Below are positions 1 to 7,162 of a stretch of 64,000 nt of DNA, piece by piece. Below the pieces are notes generated by a model. That model was not told where the DNA came from, did no database searches, and was given only the letters and a program-made list of their open reading frames with translations. Position 1 is the stretch's first letter. Every line of letters begins with the position of its first letter. Source of the stretch: Rhodobacterales bacterium (GTDB lineage: Bacteria; Pseudomonadota; Alphaproteobacteria; Rhodobacterales; Rhodobacteraceae); contig PDRZ01000014.1 of the NCBI GenBank assembly GCA_002747035.1, positions 1 through 64,000 of the forward strand, read 5' to 3'. Made by a program: the position numbers and the translations under genes.

Positions 1-99
1 GAATAGCAACCCGTTACGACAAGAGAGCCGATATCTTCCTGTCGGCAGTCTTCCTGACCGCTGCCATCGTCTGGTGGACCAATTGAGTCCCGACCCTAG
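1..99 (+). mobile_element. 3' end of an IS5-family insertion sequence (transposase C-terminus)
   Basis: The reading frame starting at base 3 is open from the window edge and ends at a TGA at 84-86. It encodes a tail containing RYDKRADIFLSAVFL followed by AAIVWW, which I recognise as the usual C-terminus of IS5-family (IS427-like) transposases. Just past the stop, GAGTCCCGACCCTAG at 85-99 has the look of an IS5-type terminal repeat ending at a CTAG-like target. The left part of the element lies outside the window, so its completeness and activity cannot be judged. The exact IS boundary is inferred; the transposase tail is read directly. Confidence 0.72.
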
Positions 100-367
100 C
101 GCGCTGAAACGGCATCTCGGGGTTTCGCACCCTATGCTACGCCGGATCTTGCGCAAACTGGAACGCGAGGGGCTTATCAACCGGACGGACCATCCAACAA
201 TCCCGCCAAAGGTGGAACACAATCTGACCCCGATGGGCATCTCCTTCCAAGGCCCGGTGCGCACATTGGGCCAGTGGGCGCTGGAGAACCTCGACCGGAT
301 CGACGCCGCGCGGGCGACCTATGACGCGGCTTTGTCAAACGAGCAGGCTGGCGTGGCACCCGTCTGA
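98..367 (+). pseudogene. HxlR-family transcriptional regulator, N-terminus removed by the IS
   Basis: From about base 101 the frame encodes LKRHLGVSHPMLRRILRKLE, then LINRTDHPTIPPKVEHNLTP and a C-terminal helix GQWALENLDRI. This is the winged-helix core and C-terminus of HxlR-type regulators (cysteine-sensing or redox/aldehyde-responsive MarR-like repressors). The family normally begins about 30-40 residues earlier, with a conserved Cys-Pro and the first recognition helices. That part is replaced by insertion-sequence end DNA. An in-frame GTG at 74 inside the transposase tail could still start a 97-residue chimera, but it would lack the conserved N-terminus, so I call it a pseudogene. The stop is at 365-367. 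Confidence 0.7.
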
Positions 368-618
368 CCTTCCGGCAGACCCGTTGCATTCAAGAGAAAA
401 CACAAGCGCAAGCGCAATACCGCTATTGCTGAAACGGCTTCCTGAAAACCGGTTCCAAATCGGCACAGTGCCGGAAACACCTTTGAAAGCTTTGGAAAAC
501 TCTTGTTTTCCAGCACGCCCCCAAACCCGGCGGCACGGTAAAATCTGTTGCAAAGCAACGGGTTGTCTGCCCGGCGTGGCCGACCTTTTATCTTGCACTT
601 CTCAGACCGCCCTGCCTG
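368..618. other. no gene seen; short hairpin only
   Basis: No reading frame in this stretch resembles a protein family and no RNA gene is visible. A small hairpin (GTTGC-AAAG-CAAC) lies near 545-560. The region appears to be decayed accessory DNA between the hxlR remnant and the small ORF below. Confidence 0.4.
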
Positions 619-744
619 TCATTTCCGCCATTCCTTTCCATCCCCGCCGATACTCCGCTGCACCACGATGAAATGCGAAACCAAAACCCATCCCGAAAAG
701 GCGTCTGAAATAGTCGCTTCGTGATGCAGCCTTCGTGCAACCAT
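619..744 (-). CDS. possible small protein (41 aa) with a strong ribosome binding site
   Basis: Read on the minus strand, an ATG at 744 is preceded by AAGGAGG with seven bases between (GGAAAGGAGGAACGGTG then ATG), one of the strongest Shine-Dalgarno sequences in the window. The 41-codon frame encodes a basic start (MVARRLHHEA), a mildly hydrophobic middle (FSGWVLVSHFIVV) and a short charged end. I do not recognise it. It may be a genuine small protein, or a leftover start of a gene whose body has decayed, since the surroundings are full of remnants. Evidence is the ribosome binding site only. Confidence 0.28.
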   Translation of the reverse strand: MVARRLHHEATISDAFSGWVLVSHFIVVQRSIGGDGKEWRK

Positions 745-840
745 CACCGTTCCTCCTTTCCGGCAAATCGCCCTCTGGCGCGGTGTGTCGCGGGCTTGGG
801 CTATCCGGAAACTGTGCGGCTTCTGCGACACTGCAGGCAT

Positions 841-1049
841 GTCGCGCGCACGCAAATATCGCCACCTCCCGACCCATCCCGGCACGCTGCCGGATGATCT
901 TTACGCCTATGCTGATGTGCCAAAGGTGCCGCGTGGGTGCAATCTGCCCGACTGGAACGCGACCGATGACTGGTCCGATCTGGGTGCCCGTATCTGACGC
1001 CAAAATCACCGCGTTTGAAGCATGGTTTGAGCAGGAACTTGACGTCTGA
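841..1049 (+). pseudogene. unrecognised small gene, probably frameshifted
   Basis: An ATG at 841 opens a frame of 52 codons containing KYRHLPTHPGTLPDDLYAYA and PDWNATDDWSDLGARI, ending at a TGA at 995-997. Directly at that point the neighbouring frame continues with SDAKITAFEAWFEQELDV and stops at 1047-1049. The two halves read like one soluble acidic protein of about 69 residues split by a single-base change. I do not recognise the family. It lies between an IS-disrupted regulator and recombinase debris, which fits a decaying accessory gene. Alternatively only the first 52 residues are translated. Confidence 0.3.
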
Positions 1050-1083
1050 ACACACATCTGAACCGGGCAAAAATGCGCCACAC

Positions 1084-1626
1084 TCAGCCTACGCGCCGAT
1101 GCGATGCTTCACACAGTTTTACCAGCGTGTTCCAGTTTCTGGCTGTCCCGGGCTGATGCAGCACACGTTGCAGAAACGCCGGTGAGAGCTTGGAGCGTGC
1201 AACCCCTTCGCGGTAGTCGATATAGACTTCGCGCCCCGAAACCCTGAAACGCTCTGGCCCGGCACGTTCCGCTATGGCTGCCTCGGCGGTGGACACGACC
1301 TTTCCGGGCAAAAACAGCACGAGCAGCTTTGCGGGCCTGTCTGATGCAGCATCTGCAAAGGGATTGCGATGGGCGGTCTCTGCCAATTCTTCCGGGCGGC
1401 GCAAAATCACATTGTTTTCAAGTCCAAAGGAGCGGATCGTATCGTTCAAAAGCTTCTGAAGCTCCTGTTCAGGCAGGTTCGTTTCAAAAATGAAATTGCC
1501 GGTCGCGAGCAGGCTTTGCGTGCTTTTTAAACCGGCAGCCTCAAGCCGATCCCGCAACGCGCGCAGCGGCATAACCGGATGTGTCGAAGGGCCGATGCCG
1601 CGAATCAATCCAATCCAAGTTTGCAT
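1084..1626 (-). CDS. DUF1697 domain-containing protein
   Basis: This encodes 180 residues from ATG 1626, preceded by AAGGAA eight bases upstream. The product opens with MQTWIGLIRGIGP, the start pattern of DUF1697 proteins (usually M-x-x-Y-x-A-L-L-R-G-I/V-N), and continues with ALRDRLEAAGLKSTQSLLATGNFIF. A C-terminal block, YIDYREGVARSKLSPAFLQR and ARNWNTLVKL, matches the conserved end containing the R-N-W-x-T motif. Length is normal for the family (about 175-185). Function is unknown; it is a predicted cytosolic ferredoxin-like fold protein. An upstream in-frame ATG at 1677 would add 17 residues that do not fit the family. It lies alone between decayed genes. Confidence 0.85.
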   Translation of the reverse strand: MQTWIGLIRGIGPSTHPVMPLRALRDRLEAAGLKSTQSLLATGNFIFETNLPEQELQKLLNDTIRSFGLENNVILRRPEELAETAHRNPFADAASDRPAKLLVLFLPGKVVSTAEAAIAERAGPERFRVSGREVYIDYREGVARSKLSPAFLQRVLHQPGTARNWNTLVKLCEASHRRVG

Positions 1627-1692
1627 ATGAACATTCCTTCTTTCCTTGCGCATCTGTTGATTGCCGCATCCTATCAAACACGCTCAATAGCA

Positions 1693-2273
1693 CCAGAAGT
1701 TGAGGAAGGCTGTTCCGGCCAGACCATGCCCATGGGCAAGCTGGATGATCCGGTGACGGATCACATTGAAAAGCGGCTGTTGCAGCCGGAGCGGATGGAA
1801 ACGGCTCTTGCCAACCTACTGGACCGCCGCACTGAGCAAACGGCCCGCCGCCGTGAGCATATCGCAGAGCGAAACCGCAAAGCAACCGAGGCCGAAGCGC
1901 GGCTCAAGCGGCTTTATGATGCAATTGAAGCGGGCATTGCCGATCTTGACGACCCGCCCTGAAAGACCGCATCACCACGCTCAAAGCCCTGCGCGACCAA
2001 GCCCAGACCGATGCCGAGCGCGCCACCGCCCTGCAATTCAGCACTCACAGCGGCAAGCTCAACCCGCAGATGATCCGCAGCTTCACCAACGCTGCCCGCC
2101 GCAAACTGCGCACCCGAAACGGCTATCGCCGCGACCACATCCGCGCACTCGCGTAGGCGCATCGAAGTCCATGACAAGGAAATCCGCATATCGGCAACAA
2201 AACCAACCTACTGCACACTCTGGCGCACCAAAGCGAAGGCAATGCGGCACCAGTGCCCAGTTTTGTTCTGAAG
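1693..2273 (+). pseudogene. large serine recombinase, C-terminal remnant with several frameshifts
   Basis: Pieces in different frames join into the C-terminal half of a large serine recombinase. A zinc-ribbon tail (GCSGQTMPMGKLDDPVTDHI, from about 1708) is followed by a long coiled-coil (RRREHIAERNRKATEAEARL, KRLYDAIEAGIADLDD). After a one-base loss near 1957 comes LKDRITTLKALRDQAQTDAE and IRSFTNAARRKL. After further shifts near 2153 and 2192 comes VHDKEIRI, then PSFVLKWRSDRDSNPGDGF, which runs antisense into tRNA-Ser. The catalytic resolvase domain and most of the zinc ribbon are absent. This is the relic of an integrated element at the tRNA 3' end; at least three frame breaks make it non-functional. 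Confidence 0.75.
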
Positions 2274-2363
2274 TGGCGGAGCGACAGGGATTCGAACCCT
2301 GGAGACGGTTTCCCGCCTACACACTTTCCAGGCGTGCGCCTTCGACCACTCGGCCACCGCTCC
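2274..2363 (-). tRNA. tRNA-Ser (anticodon GGA)
   Basis: On the minus strand the 90-base gene starts GGAGCGGTGGCCGAGTGGTC and ends with GGTTCGAATCC, CGCTCC and an encoded CCA. The acceptor stem GGAGCG pairs with CGCTCC. The anticodon loop CTGGAAA between CACGC and GTGTG gives anticodon GGA, and a long variable arm (class II) follows, as expected for serine. The 3' end abuts the recombinase remnant, a typical attachment position for integrating elements. Confidence 0.97.
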
Positions 2364-2568
2364 GTTGCGCGCCTGTCTACCCTTGGCCGGTCGGAAGACG
2401 CAAGAGGTAACGGGAAAACTTTTGCGATTTTGTCTCCCGGCTTTGTCTCCCGGCCCGGTGCGTTCCCCGGCGGAGAGCGTTCTGCACGGCCACGGGCTGC
2501 GACACGTCGGTTCCGTGGCCTTGGTCCCTGTGCCCGCGCCTGACCCAACAGGCCGGAAACACCCGCCC
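2364..2568. other. intergenic region upstream of tRNA-Ser, with a 13-bp tandem repeat
   Basis: No gene is seen. It should contain the tRNA-Ser promoter (minus strand) and the end of the alaX transcript. A perfect tandem duplication of TTTGTCTCCCGGC sits at 2429-2441 and 2442-2454. I cannot tell whether it has any role. Confidence 0.5.
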
Positions 2569-3288
2569 TCAGTCCAGATGCAAATGCACCCGGCGGTTCT
2601 GTTTGCCCTTGTTCTCGATCTTGCCCAACCGGACCCGCCCGATTTCACCGGTACGGGCCACGTGGGTGCCACCACAGGGTTGCAGGTCGACCTGCTCCAC
2701 TCCCTCATCACCGATCTGGATCAGCCGCACCCGCCCCTTCCCGCGCGGAGGGGCCACGGACATGGTTTTGACCAGCCCGGGATTGGCGTCAAGCTCGACA
2801 TCGCTGATCCAGCGTTCAGTTACCACCAGGTCGGCGTCGATCAGCGCGTTGATCGCCTCCTCCACCGCCTCGCGATTTTCCGGCGGTTCGGGCATGGCGA
2901 AATCCAACCGGCCCTTTTCCGCGCCAATCTGACCCCCGGTTACCGGCAAGGGTAACACCACCGACAACAGGTGCAGGGCCGTGTGGACGCGCATATGCCG
3001 GTGACGACGTTCCCAATCCAGGAGCTGCGTCACTTCGGTTCCTACCGGCGGCAACGCGTGGGGTTCGGCCGGGACCAGAATGATCTGATCGCGCTCGCCC
3101 TTGACCGTGGTGGCAATGGTCAATGCGCCGGTATTCCACGTGATCGTGCCGCTATCGCCCGGTTGACCACCCCCCGTGGGGTAGAACACCGATTGGTCCA
3201 GCACCACGCCGCCTTCCATCGTGTGGCACGTCACGGTTCCAATGGCGTCGCGCGCATACGCGTCTTCGCGAAACAGCATATGGGTCAT
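2569..3288 (-). CDS. alaX: alanyl-tRNA editing protein AlaX (free-standing AlaRS editing domain)
   Basis: This 239-residue protein resembles the editing half of alanyl-tRNA synthetase. It hydrolyses Ser- or Gly-tRNA(Ala), removing mischarged tRNA in the cytosol. The zinc-binding and catalytic residues are visible: H102-x3-H106 (HTALH) and C205-x3-H209 (CGGTH). An N-terminal domain with YPTGGGQPGDSG is also conserved, so this is the longer AlaX type rather than the minimal one. Its ATG follows directly on the TAA of the upstream channel gene (no gap), so it is probably translated from the same transcript as cysK and the channel. A complete alaS lies at 43988-46660; AlaX would act in trans as a backup. 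Confidence 0.93.
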   Translation of the reverse strand: MTHMLFREDAYARDAIGTVTCHTMEGGVVLDQSVFYPTGGGQPGDSGTITWNTGALTIATTVKGERDQIILVPAEPHALPPVGTEVTQLLDWERRHRHMRVHTALHLLSVVLPLPVTGGQIGAEKGRLDFAMPEPPENREAVEEAINALIDADLVVTERWISDVELDANPGLVKTMSVAPPRGKGRVRLIQIGDEGVEQVDLQPCGGTHVARTGEIGRVRLGKIENKGKQNRRVHLHLD

Positions 3289-5892
3289 TTACCTGTCTCC
3301 CCCCTCTCCGTCACCTTCGGGTCCGCCGTCCATATCGTCGCTGGCAAGGTGTTGGCGACCCGTGCCCTGCGCATGGGGCGCCTCTGAACCCGCCTCAGGA
3401 TTCGTCTCTGGGCCCTCCTCTGGGACCGTTCTGGCCAAGTGGGTCGCGCCGCCCTGCTCCGTACCGGGCCGTTGCAGCGCCTCGGGGTTGCGCAGCCAGA
3501 TATCGCGCTGCGCAAACGGGATCTCGATCCCCTCTTCCGCGAAGCGGCGGGCAATTTCGTGGTTCATGTCGGACCGCACGCTGAGAACCCAGTTCACATC
3601 GCGCAGGATCGCCCGGATTTCAAAGTCAAGCGAATCCGCGCCGAACCCCTGGAACACCACGTAAGGCGCGGGTGTGGCCAGAACCATGGGATGGGCCTTG
3701 CCCACCTCCAACAGGATTTCTTCAATCCGCCGCGTGTCCGACCCATAGGCCACGCCCACCGGCACGATCACCCGGCCCACGGTATTGCCCCGGGTATAGT
3801 TGGTCACCGTTCCGCTGACCAAATCGCTGTTGGGGACGATCACATCGGTGCGATCAAAGGTCTCGATCCGGGTCGAGCGCACCGATATGTCGCGCACATA
3901 ACCCATCTGCCCCCCCACCTCGATCCAGTCGCCCTCGGAAATCGGGCGTTCGATCAACAGGATGATGCCAGAAACGAAATTCGACACCACCGTTTGCAGG
4001 CCAAAGCCGATCCCCACCGACAGCGCCCCGGCGACCAATGCGATGGAACTCAGGTTGATGCCGGCCGAGGTAATAGCGATCAGCGCGGCAAGAAAAATCC
4101 CGATATAGCCGATACCTGAGACAAGCGCCGTCTGCCCCCCTGCATCCATGCGGGTTTTCGGCAGAACCGTGTTTTTCATCGCCCCCTGCACCAGCCGCGT
4201 CAGGGTAAAGCCAATGGTGAACACCACGGCAAAGGTCAGGAAATCGCCGACGCTGATCGTGGTATCGCCAACTGTAAACCCTTCCCTGGCGCTTTGCCAA
4301 AGCTCCAACAGTCGGGTGTCGCTGACGCCCCAGAACAAGGCAAAGACCGGCGCGGCCAAAGTGACCAGAACAATCCCGGCCAGGACCGGCACCAACCCGT
4401 CGCGCGCCGCCGGGTCGCGGCGCATCAACACATAGATCTCTGCAAAAAACCTTTGCAACACAAGGACAAAGGCCAACAGCAATAAAGACGACAGCGCAGG
4501 AAATACCGCGTTCATAGCCGCGGTCAGATATCCGAGCCCGGCCAGAACCGGCCCAAACCACGCAAACACCACAAGGGCGCGACCCAAAAGGCGATACATC
4601 CGGTCGGTGTAGCTGGCGGTCTCCCCTGAATCGCTCAGCGCAGCGTTGCCGTGAATCTTCAACAACTGCCCCAGTTGCCACAACAACAACCCGGCCAGCA
4701 GGATCACTGGGAAATAGACGACCGCCCGCACGCCATCGGACCAGGCATCATAGCTTGAAAACTCGTCCAAAATCCGACGCGCCGCCAGAACAAACCCGAT
4801 CAGACCCGCACAAAGCCGCCCCGCGCGGCGCTGTTCAATGGAAAGGTGCAGCGGTCGATGCTCAACTTCGTCCCGCGGAAACACCCGCCCGCCCAGCCAC
4901 AGCGCGATGAAAATATCCAACCCCGCCGCGCGCATCTGAGACAGGATGGGATCCATGCGCAGCCCCACCAGTTGGCTGGCATAAAAGGCTTCGATGATGG
5001 CAGCCAGCCCGAATAAGGGCACGAACACCTGCCCCAGCGACAGGATGAAAACAGTCAGCCACCGGGTCGGCGTGGGCCTGCGCGCCTGAACCGACCCGGC
5101 AAGCCGCACCATCCAGCCCCGGCCCAGCAGAAGCAGGATCAGACCGACCCCCCCAAGCACGGTGATGGCCGGAAGCCCATCGGCAAATTCCTGGCGCTGA
5201 ACCTCGTTGAACCAGGCATTGCCGACCTCGTTCCGGGTCTTGTTGAGCGACCTCAGAAACGCAGCCCAGCCCCGCGTCCAAAGCGATGGGTTGAACGGTG
5301 TGGGCCCGCGCGCCACCAACGCGTTGGCCTGGCGTTCCCGCAGGATTTCGTCAATCCCGTCAATCAACCCTTCAGCCCGGCTCTGCGCCACTTCAGCGGC
5401 GGTCACCGGCGCGCGCAACACCACCAGCCGTGCATTCAACGCGGCCCTTTGGGCGGCAATGTCGGCGGGTTCTTCCGCGCCTTCAGCAGGTGTGCCAAGC
5501 CCCGCGATCTGGCCGCGTACCGTGGCAATGGTCTTGGCATTGGCGCTCTGGGCGCTTGCAAATTGCGCCCGCCAGCCGCTCAACTCGTCCCGCAACCCGT
5601 TCAACGCGGAATCCGATGCGCGCCCGGCCTCGATCGCCTCCTCCGCCCGCAAGGCCGTGCGCTCCCAAGCGGGGTAGTCAATCCCGATAGGCACCGCCGG
5701 TTGTTCGCTGGCAGGCACCGGATCGGCGGCGGCAGCGTCCCCCTGCGCCGTTTGGGCGGGCGCACCCGCGTCACTGGCCCGTACAGGCGCGTTTGCGCCA
5801 CTGGCCTGCGCCGTGGCCACTGTGGCCGAACTCACAACGACCACTGCAGCAGTCAGCAAAAGGACCGTCAGAACCCTGAATATCTGGATCAT
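3289..5892 (-). CDS. MscS-type mechanosensitive channel with N-terminal DUF3772 domain
   Basis: This 867-residue inner-membrane protein has a signal sequence (VLTVLLLTAAVVVVSSATVATA, cleaved after about residue 29), then an Ala/Pro-rich stretch and a periplasmic helical DUF3772 region (about 70-220). Multiple membrane segments follow (about 240-580) and then the MscS pore and beta domain (about 600-800). The pore helix region reads ALSVGIGFGLQTVVSNFVSG, followed by LIERPISEGDWIEVGG and IVPNSDLVSGTVTNYT, all canonical. The tail is acidic and Gly-rich. It should release solutes on hypo-osmotic shock. The start overlaps the cysK stop by four bases (ATGA), indicating translational coupling. What ties cysteine synthase to this channel is not evident. 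Confidence 0.92.
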   Translation of the reverse strand: MIQIFRVLTVLLLTAAVVVVSSATVATAQASGANAPVRASDAGAPAQTAQGDAAAADPVPASEQPAVPIGIDYPAWERTALRAEEAIEAGRASDSALNGLRDELSGWRAQFASAQSANAKTIATVRGQIAGLGTPAEGAEEPADIAAQRAALNARLVVLRAPVTAAEVAQSRAEGLIDGIDEILRERQANALVARGPTPFNPSLWTRGWAAFLRSLNKTRNEVGNAWFNEVQRQEFADGLPAITVLGGVGLILLLLGRGWMVRLAGSVQARRPTPTRWLTVFILSLGQVFVPLFGLAAIIEAFYASQLVGLRMDPILSQMRAAGLDIFIALWLGGRVFPRDEVEHRPLHLSIEQRRAGRLCAGLIGFVLAARRILDEFSSYDAWSDGVRAVVYFPVILLAGLLLWQLGQLLKIHGNAALSDSGETASYTDRMYRLLGRALVVFAWFGPVLAGLGYLTAAMNAVFPALSSLLLLAFVLVLQRFFAEIYVLMRRDPAARDGLVPVLAGIVLVTLAAPVFALFWGVSDTRLLELWQSAREGFTVGDTTISVGDFLTFAVVFTIGFTLTRLVQGAMKNTVLPKTRMDAGGQTALVSGIGYIGIFLAALIAITSAGINLSSIALVAGALSVGIGFGLQTVVSNFVSGIILLIERPISEGDWIEVGGQMGYVRDISVRSTRIETFDRTDVIVPNSDLVSGTVTNYTRGNTVGRVIVPVGVAYGSDTRRIEEILLEVGKAHPMVLATPAPYVVFQGFGADSLDFEIRAILRDVNWVLSVRSDMNHEIARRFAEEGIEIPFAQRDIWLRNPEALQRPGTEQGGATHLARTVPEEGPETNPEAGSEAPHAQGTGRQHLASDDMDGGPEGDGEGGDR

Positions 5893-6920
5893 TTGACGAA
5901 TACACCCGGAATGGACTGTGGCACACGATCAAGCCACCCGGGCACGGGCAGCTCCTTTTCCCTAAGGAAATCGGGGTTGAACAGCTTGCTTTGATAGCGT
6001 GTGCCGTAATCGCACAGCACGGTGACAATCCTATGCCCCGGTCCCATCTCGCGCGCCATGCGCACAGCCCCGGCAACGTTGATGCCCGAAGACCCGCCAA
6101 GGCAAAGCCCCTCATGTTCGAGCAGGTCAAAAACGTAAGGCAACGCCTCTTCGTCAGGCACCTGATAGGCCATATCGGGCGTGAACCCTTCCAGGTTTCT
6201 GGTGATCCGCACCTGTCCGATCCCTTCGGCGATGCTGCTCCCCTCCATGAGGATCTCGCCGGTGGTGTAATAGCTGTAAAGCCCCGCCCCCATGGGATCG
6301 GCAATGCCGATCTTCACACCCTTGGGTTGAAGCACCATGGCCGTGCCCACCAACGTGCCCCCGGAGCCGACAGCACAGATAAACCCATCCACCTTGCCCC
6401 CGGTTTGCTCCCAGATTTCCGGGCCGGTGGTTTCGATATGGGCCTGGCGATTGGCAGTATTGTCAAACTGATTGGCCCAGATTGCCCCATTGGGTTCGGT
6501 CTTGGCCAGTTCGTTTGCCAACCGTCCGGAATAGCGCACAAAGTTGTTGGGATTGCGATAGGGCACAGCAGGCACAAGCACAAGTTCAGCCCCCGCAAGG
6601 CGCAGCATATCTTTCTTTTCCTGGCTCTGGGTTTCCGGCATGACAATCACGGTCTTGAACCCCATCGAGGCCCCCACAAGCGCAAGCCCGATCCCGGTGT
6701 TGCCCGCCGTCCCTTCGACAATCGTACCGCCAAGCTTCAGATCCCCCCGCGTAATCGCGTCCCGAATGATATAAAGCGCGGCGCGATCTTTGACCGACTG
6801 CCCCGGATTCAGAAACTCGGCCTTGCCATAGATATCACACCCCGTCTCTTCGCTTGCCTTTTTCAGGCGGATCAGGGGAGTGTTTCCGACGGCCTGTGAA
6901 AGGTCCTGAGCAGTAATCAT
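5889..6920 (-). CDS. cysK: cysteine synthase A (O-acetylserine sulfhydrylase)
   Basis: This PLP enzyme of 343 residues converts O-acetylserine plus sulfide to cysteine. Visible features are the N-terminal VGNTPLIRLKK, the PLP lysine in PGQSVKDRAALYII (about residue 43), the substrate loop EGTAGNTGIGLA, and the PLP-phosphate glycine loop AVGSGGTLVGTA. The C-terminal part GLCLGGSSGINVAGA is also conserved. I chose ATG 6920 because GAGGA lies eight bases upstream and the family starts close to ITAQDLSQAVGNTPL; a further ATG at 6986 would add 22 unlike residues. It heads the cysK-channel-alaX unit. The partner serine acetyltransferase (cysE) is at 61895-62704. Confidence 0.93.
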   Translation of the reverse strand: MITAQDLSQAVGNTPLIRLKKASEETGCDIYGKAEFLNPGQSVKDRAALYIIRDAITRGDLKLGGTIVEGTAGNTGIGLALVGASMGFKTVIVMPETQSQEKKDMLRLAGAELVLVPAVPYRNPNNFVRYSGRLANELAKTEPNGAIWANQFDNTANRQAHIETTGPEIWEQTGGKVDGFICAVGSGGTLVGTAMVLQPKGVKIGIADPMGAGLYSYYTTGEILMEGSSIAEGIGQVRITRNLEGFTPDMAYQVPDEEALPYVFDLLEHEGLCLGGSSGINVAGAVRMAREMGPGHRIVTVLCDYGTRYQSKLFNPDFLREKELPVPGWLDRVPQSIPGVFVK

Positions 6921-7162
6921 GAGCACGGTCCTCACGGATGGTGATGGTTTGGTTCCAGACTTAGGAGGATTGCAGGGCGAACTCAACCTGTGAAGTCATC
7001 CGAGACGCCGTCCCAAGAAAGGATGCGCCGCCTCTCTCTGCGCGCCCTGACCAGAGTGGAGCGGCCAGAATGGAGTGGCCAGAGCGGAGCGAAAATGCGC
7101 GGTTGCACGACCCGCTAGAAAAGGCTCAGGCGGCCCAAACAGCCCGCGATCTACGTTCGGCT
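6921..7162. other. intergenic region between uvrA and cysK
   Basis: No gene is supported. It should carry the cysK promoter (minus strand) and the uvrA 3' end. Imperfect repeats of GGAGTGGCCAGA and GGAGCGGCCAGA lie around 7056-7092. I see no convincing terminator hairpin. Confidence 0.4.

Noticed and set aside
2253-2543. A 96-codon plus-strand ORF starting MPSFVLKWRSDRDSNPG
   Set aside because: Its first residues are the end of the recombinase remnant and the rest is antisense to tRNA-Ser, a known source of false protein annotations.
7056-7092. Short GGAGTGGCCAGA-type repeats upstream of cysK as a regulatory array
   Set aside because: Imperfect, only two or three units, and GC-rich; chance similarity is likely.
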